Below are positions 59,814 to 64,000 of a DNA stretch of 64,000 nucleotides, in pieces. Source of the DNA: JAIOHN01 sp038258185. GTDB taxonomy: Bacteria > Chloroflexota > Anaerolineae > Aggregatilineales > Phototrophicaceae. The translations under genes were made by a program, and so were the position numbers. Under the pieces are notes generated by a model. The model searched no databases. It saw nothing but the letters and a program-made list of their open reading frames with translations, and had not been told where the DNA came from. Every line of letters begins with the position of its first letter. The stretch's first letter is position 1. The stretch covers positions 1-64,000 of the forward strand of contig JBBSQD010000006.1 of NCBI GenBank assembly GCA_038258185.1, given 5' to 3'.

Positions 59814-61151
59814 TTGACAACCCCCATCCTTATCGCTGATATTGCGAATTATGACGGTCAGGAAGTGACGCTGCGCGGTTGGGTCTATGATCGCACAGAT
59901 AAAGGACGCTTACAATTCATCAAAGTGCGGGATGGTTCCGGCATTGCTCAATGCGTGGCCTTCAAAAAGGAAATGGCCCCGGAACAGTTTGATATCGCCA
60001 GCAAGCTGGGCCAGGAATCCTCGGTAATGATTACCGGTACCGTGCGCAAGGATGACCGCGCCCCCGGTTACCCCGGTGGCTATGAAATGGGCATCAGCAA
60101 GCTGGAACTGATCCAGCAGGCCGAGGATTACCCGATTACACCCAAGGAACACGGCACTGAATTCCTGATGGATAACCGCCATCTGTGGCTGCGTTCAAAC
60201 CGCCAATGGGCCATCCTGCGTATCCGCGCGACGATTGTCAATGCCATGCGCAACTGGCTGGATGATCATGGTTATCTGCTGGTTGATACGCCGATTATCA
60301 CCCCGGCAGCCGGTGAAGAAACCACGACCCTGTTCGAGATTGATTACTTCGGCGAACCGGCTTATTTAGCCCAGACCGGTCAACTCTATAACGAAGCCAA
60401 TATGGGCGCGTTTGGTAAGGTCTACTGCTTTGGCCCCACCTTTCGCGCCGAAAAATCCAAGACACGCCGCCACCTGATGGAATTCTGGATGCTGGAGCCG
60501 GAAATGGCTTTCTTCAATCTGGAAGACCTGATGGATATGGAAGAAGAGTTTGTCAGTCATATTGTCAGCCGCGTGCTGGAAAAACATCGGCCGGAGCTGG
60601 AGATTATCGAGCGCGATATCACCAAGCTGGAAAAGATCACCTCACCATTTGCGCGCATCAGTTATGACGAAGCGGTGGAGCGTTTGCAAAAGCTGGCGGC
60701 GGAAACCGATGACCCTGAGCAGAAAGAACTGCTGAAAATCGAATGGGGCGAGGATTTCGGCAGCCCGCACGAAACCGCCATTGCGGAGATGTTCGACAAA
60801 CCGGTATTTGTCTATCATTATCCGACCGCGATTAAGGCCTTCTACATGCAACCCGTGGAAGGTCGTCCGGAAGTCTGCCGCAGTGTCGACCTGCTGGCGC
60901 CGGAAGGCTATGGCGAAATTACTGGTGGGAGTGAGCGCATTTACGATCAGGAACTGCTGGAAAAACAGGTCGCCACGATTGGCCTGCCACGTGAAGCCTA
61001 TGCATGGTATCTCGATCTGCGCCGTTTTGGTAGTGTGCCGCATGCCGGTTTTGGCATAGGTCTGGAGCGTACTGTCGCCTGGGTGTGTGGTCTGCCGCAT
61101 ATCCGCGAGACGATCCCCTACGCACGCATGCTCAACCGCAATTATCCATAA
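59814..61151 (+). CDS. asnS: Asparaginyl-tRNA synthetase
   Basis: 445 residues from a TTG start with AAAAGGA upstream. N-terminal OB-fold anticodon-binding domain (VTLRGWVYDRTDKGRLQFIKVRDGSG). Class II core with motif 1 near LVDTPIITPAAGEE, motif 2 FRAEKSKTRRHLMEFWMLEPEM and motif 3 GFGIGLERTVAWVCGL. The residue pattern after motif 2 and ITGGSERIYD fit AsnRS rather than AspRS. It charges tRNA-Asn directly. Confidence 0.94.
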   Translation: MTTPILIADIANYDGQEVTLRGWVYDRTDKGRLQFIKVRDGSGIAQCVAFKKEMAPEQFDIASKLGQESSVMITGTVRKDDRAPGYPGGYEMGISKLELIQQAEDYPITPKEHGTEFLMDNRHLWLRSNRQWAILRIRATIVNAMRNWLDDHGYLLVDTPIITPAAGEETTTLFEIDYFGEPAYLAQTGQLYNEANMGAFGKVYCFGPTFRAEKSKTRRHLMEFWMLEPEMAFFNLEDLMDMEEEFVSHIVSRVLEKHRPELEIIERDITKLEKITSPFARISYDEAVERLQKLAAETDDPEQKELLKIEWGEDFGSPHETAIAEMFDKPVFVYHYPTAIKAFYMQPVEGRPEVCRSVDLLAPEGYGEITGGSERIYDQELLEKQVATIGLPREAYAWYLDLRRFGSVPHAGFGIGLERTVAWVCGLPHIRETIPYARMLNRNYP

Positions 61152-61164
61152 GGACATTCATGCG

Positions 61165-61188
61165 GGGGCTTGGTACAAAACAAGCCCC
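61165..61188 (+). terminator. Hairpin after asnS, weak
   Basis: Perfect 8-bp stem GGGGCTTG/CAAGCCCC with an 8-nt loop, 13 bases after the stop. No T run follows, so termination is uncertain. Confidence 0.4.
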
Positions 61189-61251
61189 TGACGGATTCTT
61201 CACCTTAACATCCTCTACATCTAGCGCTTAAAGCGGACACTCAACCAAATT

Positions 61252-63156
61252 ATGCGTATTTATCGCCTCACACCCTTTGCCCTGCTTTCGCTGCTGCTCA
61301 TTCTCATGGCAGCGGCGTTTGTGCGTTTCAGCTATCCCGGCACAGTCGAATTCAAACATGACGAGGCAACTCTCTCGCTGCTGGCACTGGATTGGCTGCA
61401 TGGTGGCGCGTTCCCGGTCACCGGGATGCCCTCATCCGTCGGCATCCCCAACGCCCCGGCCAGCGTTTATGTGATAGCGCTGCCATTTGGCCTGGGGCTG
61501 GATGCGCTGGGGGCGACGCTGTTTATCGCGGCGTTGAATGTGGCGGGCGTGGGGCTGTTGTGGTGGCTGGCTTACCGTTATATCGGCTTCGCTCCGGCTT
61601 TGATCGCCGGTTTGATCTACGCGCTGAATCCGTGGGCGATACTGTACAGCCGCAAAATCTGGGCGCAGGATTTTCACACACCGCTATTGTTGCTGGCGCT
61701 GATGCTGGGGCTGCTGGGCTTCTGGGAGCGCAAACGCTGGGCGCAAGTCTTATGTTTGCCCGTTTTTCTATTCGCGCTGCAGATCCATTTCGCCGGATGG
61801 GTGCTGCTGCCCTTATATGGTTGGCTGCTGCTTACATCGGGACGGCGTATTTCGCCATTAGCCCTGATGGTCAGTGCATTGCTAGGCATAGGAGTGCTAA
61901 TTCCATTTGGACTCGGTATCCAGCAAACAATGGAAAGCGAGCCGGAACGCATCACCAATGTTCTGAATCGCTCTGGTAGTGATGATGGATTGAGCCTCAG
62001 CCCCGACGCGCTGGTCTATACGCTGGCGCTATCCACCGGAACAGGAATCGAAAATGAGGTAGCCGCACCGCAGTTTGAACCGTCTCTGCCACGACTCACC
62101 GAAATCTGGATTACATTGATCGGTGGCGCGGCAATCATTGGCTTGATCGCGGTCTGGTGGCGCGATTGGCGACTGGCGGGTCTGGTCTGGTTATGGGCAG
62201 CGCTGCCACTGTTGGCTTTTACCCCGCAGTGGACAGCGATTTATCCGCATTATTTTATCGCCAGCATCCCGGCCTATGCGCTGCTGGTCGGTATCGGCGT
62301 GGGTGTACCGTTTGCACAGATCAAGAGCTTGAGATTTATCCGCGGCGCGGTAATCGCGCTATTTTGCCTGCTGCCGCTATCACAGGGACTCTACTGGTAT
62401 GAATTAATCGCCTATCTGGATACGACTTATACGCCGGGTGGCTTTGGCCCACCACTGGCGGATTTACTGGCAGCCCGTGACGCATTGACAGGCGAGGATG
62501 ATGTCGTCATTCTGAGTGATGGCTTTGAACGCCTTTACGATCAGGAGCCGGTGATCTGGTCGGTATTGCTGGATAGCCGCGCGGATTGTGTCCGCACGCT
62601 GGACGGCAACGACTCCAAAGCGCTGTTTCCCGCAGGCGCGTTTGCCGTGCTGACTGCGCCGAATGCCCCTGAAAATCCAGTTGGCGGCCTGTACGGTGCG
62701 GGTCAGCCAGAAATTTATCAGTTGCGCCCCGGTGAGGGGGATTACACGCTTCACAGATTTGCGGCTGCACCGGCCTGGGATGGCCCGGTGCTGGCACAGA
62801 TTGCGCCGCTGCGTTTTGATAATGGCGCACAACTCACCGGTTATTATCTGTCGGGTAATCAGGTCTATCTGGACTGGAAGCTATCCGGCCCTGTTGACGC
62901 GGATTATCAGTTTTTCGTGCATCTGCTGGATGCCAGCGGCGAGCGCATTGCCCAGCAGGATAGCCGTTTCTGGCCGGGACGTTTCTGGTGTGCCGGTGAT
63001 CGTCTGATCACCTGGACAGCTATGGAAATTCCAGCGGGAACCGAGACATTGCGCGTCGGCCTGTATCGGCTGGTCAATGGCGGTTTCGTCAACAGCAACC
63101 TGCTCGACTCTGCGGGGAATGTGCTCAATCCGTGGGCGGATATCCCCCTGAATTAA
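61252..63156 (+). CDS. GT39/ArnT-like integral membrane glycosyltransferase
   Basis: 634 residues. The first loop after TM1 carries FKHDEATLSLLALDWLHGG, the acidic motif expected for polyprenyl-phosphate-dependent GT-C enzymes. About eleven helices follow to residue 390, then a ~230-residue extracytoplasmic domain ending in a carbohydrate-binding-like beta sandwich (DGPVLAQIAPLRFDNG, WKLSGPVDADYQFFVHLLDA, LRVGLYRL). It would transfer a sugar from a lipid carrier outside the membrane, in keeping with the YfhO-Wzx gene upstream. Acceptor unknown. Confidence 0.78.
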   Translation: MRIYRLTPFALLSLLLILMAAAFVRFSYPGTVEFKHDEATLSLLALDWLHGGAFPVTGMPSSVGIPNAPASVYVIALPFGLGLDALGATLFIAALNVAGVGLLWWLAYRYIGFAPALIAGLIYALNPWAILYSRKIWAQDFHTPLLLLALMLGLLGFWERKRWAQVLCLPVFLFALQIHFAGWVLLPLYGWLLLTSGRRISPLALMVSALLGIGVLIPFGLGIQQTMESEPERITNVLNRSGSDDGLSLSPDALVYTLALSTGTGIENEVAAPQFEPSLPRLTEIWITLIGGAAIIGLIAVWWRDWRLAGLVWLWAALPLLAFTPQWTAIYPHYFIASIPAYALLVGIGVGVPFAQIKSLRFIRGAVIALFCLLPLSQGLYWYELIAYLDTTYTPGGFGPPLADLLAARDALTGEDDVVILSDGFERLYDQEPVIWSVLLDSRADCVRTLDGNDSKALFPAGAFAVLTAPNAPENPVGGLYGAGQPEIYQLRPGEGDYTLHRFAAAPAWDGPVLAQIAPLRFDNGAQLTGYYLSGNQVYLDWKLSGPVDADYQFFVHLLDASGERIAQQDSRFWPGRFWCAGDRLITWTAMEIPAGTETLRVGLYRLVNGGFVNSNLLDSAGNVLNPWADIPLN

Positions 63157-63245
63157 ACACCCTACGAATCGACTACGGTCTGCCCAAAACCATGGTTTGC
63201 TATCTATAATAGTCTTTCAATCTTCGTGACAACGAGGTAATCAAA

Positions 63246-64000
63246 ATGAAAATGAGCTTTCTAAAAGTATGTTTGCTGCTGGTTCTGGCTTTAAGTGTCA
63301 GCGCGGTAGCAGCCCAGGATGATCCACTCACACCCGCGCAGGCGACAATTAACGCGCAGGTTGAGGCGCGTTTTACCGCAACTGCCGCCGCGGCAGATGT
63401 CGACGAAGCCCTGCAAGCGACAGTTGACGCGGCTTTCTACAGCGCGTTAACCGCCACGCAGCAAGCCATGAGCGAATCAACTGCTGATCTCACCAGCGCG
63501 ACCTGGACAGTGACACCTACGCCCAGCATCACGCCAACACCGGATGCGGACGCACTGCGTTTCCTGGCCAGCAATGTCGCAGTGATTGATGGTGGCCTGT
63601 TCCAGATGGGCACGACTGCCGGAGAAGTCGCGGCAGCGGTCAGCCTGTGTATTGATGAGCAGAATGGCAATTGTACGCTGGCGATGGGTGAAGATTCCGC
63701 GCCGATCCACAGTGTCACCCTGAATGCCTTTGAGATCGAAGTCACCGAAGTGACCTATGCGCAATATGTCGCTTTTCTCAATAGTATGGGTGCTGGCAGT
63801 CATTTAGGCGGCTGTGACGGTCAGGCCTGTTCACTCACCAGTAATGAGGATGAAAACGCGGCGGTCACGCTGCAAGGGGAACAATATGTCTTCCCGGAAG
63901 CCATCCGCAACGTGGCCGTGAGTAATGTCACGTGGTATGGGGCGAAGGCTTACTGCGAGGCCATTGGCCGCCGCTTACCTACCGAGGCCGAATGGGAACG
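63246..64000 (+). CDS. Secreted FGE/SUMF1-like protein, N-terminal part (runs off right edge)
   Basis: 251 codons visible from ATG 63246 with GAGGTAA upstream. Signal peptide (VCLLLVLALSVSAVAAQ), an Ala/Thr-rich helical region (30-85), a short TPTPSITPTP linker, then the FGE domain: VIDGGLFQMGTTAGEV, GEDSAPIHSVTLNAFEIEVTEVTYAQY, SNVTWYGAKAYCEAIG and RRLPTEAEWER at the edge. Close paralogue of the protein at 29594-31072, sharing the same Cys-containing insert pattern (SLCIDEQNGNCTLAMGED). The stalk and anchor differ: this one is secreted or cleaved rather than held by a membrane helix. C-terminal half unseen. Confidence 0.82.
   Translation, partial: MKMSFLKVCLLLVLALSVSAVAAQDDPLTPAQATINAQVEARFTATAAAADVDEALQATVDAAFYSALTATQQAMSESTADLTSATWTVTPTPSITPTPDADALRFLASNVAVIDGGLFQMGTTAGEVAAAVSLCIDEQNGNCTLAMGEDSAPIHSVTLNAFEIEVTEVTYAQYVAFLNSMGAGSHLGGCDGQACSLTSNEDENAAVTLQGEQYVFPEAIRNVAVSNVTWYGAKAYCEAIGRRLPTEAEWE

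Overview
The window looks like chromosomal DNA from a free-living bacterium, most likely a Chloroflexota member of the Anaerolineae type. This is inferred from style and not from a marker gene. The hints are secreted or membrane-anchored proteins with Thr/Pro-rich stalks, two paralogous formylglycine-generating-enzyme-like (FGE) proteins, a Flp-type pilin, a YfhO-Wzx fusion, a roadblock/LC7 operon, F420-linked genes, frequent GTG/TTG starts and short GC-rich dispersed repeats. No rRNA, tRNA, CRISPR array or prophage was seen. Most genes are moderately GC-rich. AT-richer patches are the IS5-type element (5781-6738), a WD40-like gene (12793-13878), two orphan genes (19913-20797), a membrane-tethered nuclease gene (23785-24930) and the 59222-59813 gap.

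Layout. 1-7141: a histidine kinase cut by the left edge, a polytopic membrane protein, a methyltransferase, a MerR/transglutaminase-like operon with a textbook 19-bp-spacer MerR promoter, an IS5-type insertion and an F420-type oxidoreductase. 7310-19861: mainly metabolism and enzymes, with malate synthase, a formamidase-like protein, phosphoesterase, pterin carbinolamine dehydratase, dehydrogenases, FKBP, esterases and a DMT exporter. 20956-23567: clpB, broken by a one-base frameshift. 23785-31430: a membrane-anchored PD-(D/E)XK protein, an extracellular nuclease, a CofE-like F420 ligase, an aromatic amino acid hydroxylase, an FGE-like protein and a Flp pilin. 31702-38897: tandem GNAT, a two-component system, a DarT/DarG-type toxin-antitoxin pair, a CheY-like protein and a membrane protein. 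39071-45842: FAH-family hydrolase, pcm, a methyltransferase, a UPF0104 membrane protein, an orphan response regulator and a thioredoxin/CcdA pair. 45951-47861: an ABC-F ATPase behind a leader that has the architecture of a ribosome-controlled attenuator. 47925-54193: phosphatase, amino-acid binding protein, a SelW/Rdx selenoprotein, FHA protein, creatininase-like enzyme and a roadblock - V4R-like - response regulator operon. 54462-64000: a YfhO-Wzx fusion, asnS, a GT39-like membrane protein and the start of a second FGE-like protein.

The strongest non-obvious signals are three. First, an in-frame UGA in a CxxU motif, followed at the right distance by a bacterial SECIS-like hairpin (49870-50148). 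Second, the ABC-F leader, which has a promoter, a 28-codon leader peptide starting at the predicted +1, two mutually exclusive pairings and a terminator. Third, three short dispersed repeat elements inside, and in frame with, the YfhO-like half of the 1474-residue fusion, each lying in a loop. Also notable are the DarTG-like pair with its antitoxin first and an extended toxin, the membrane-tethered restriction-type nuclease and the clpB frameshift with a well-placed internal ribosome binding site.
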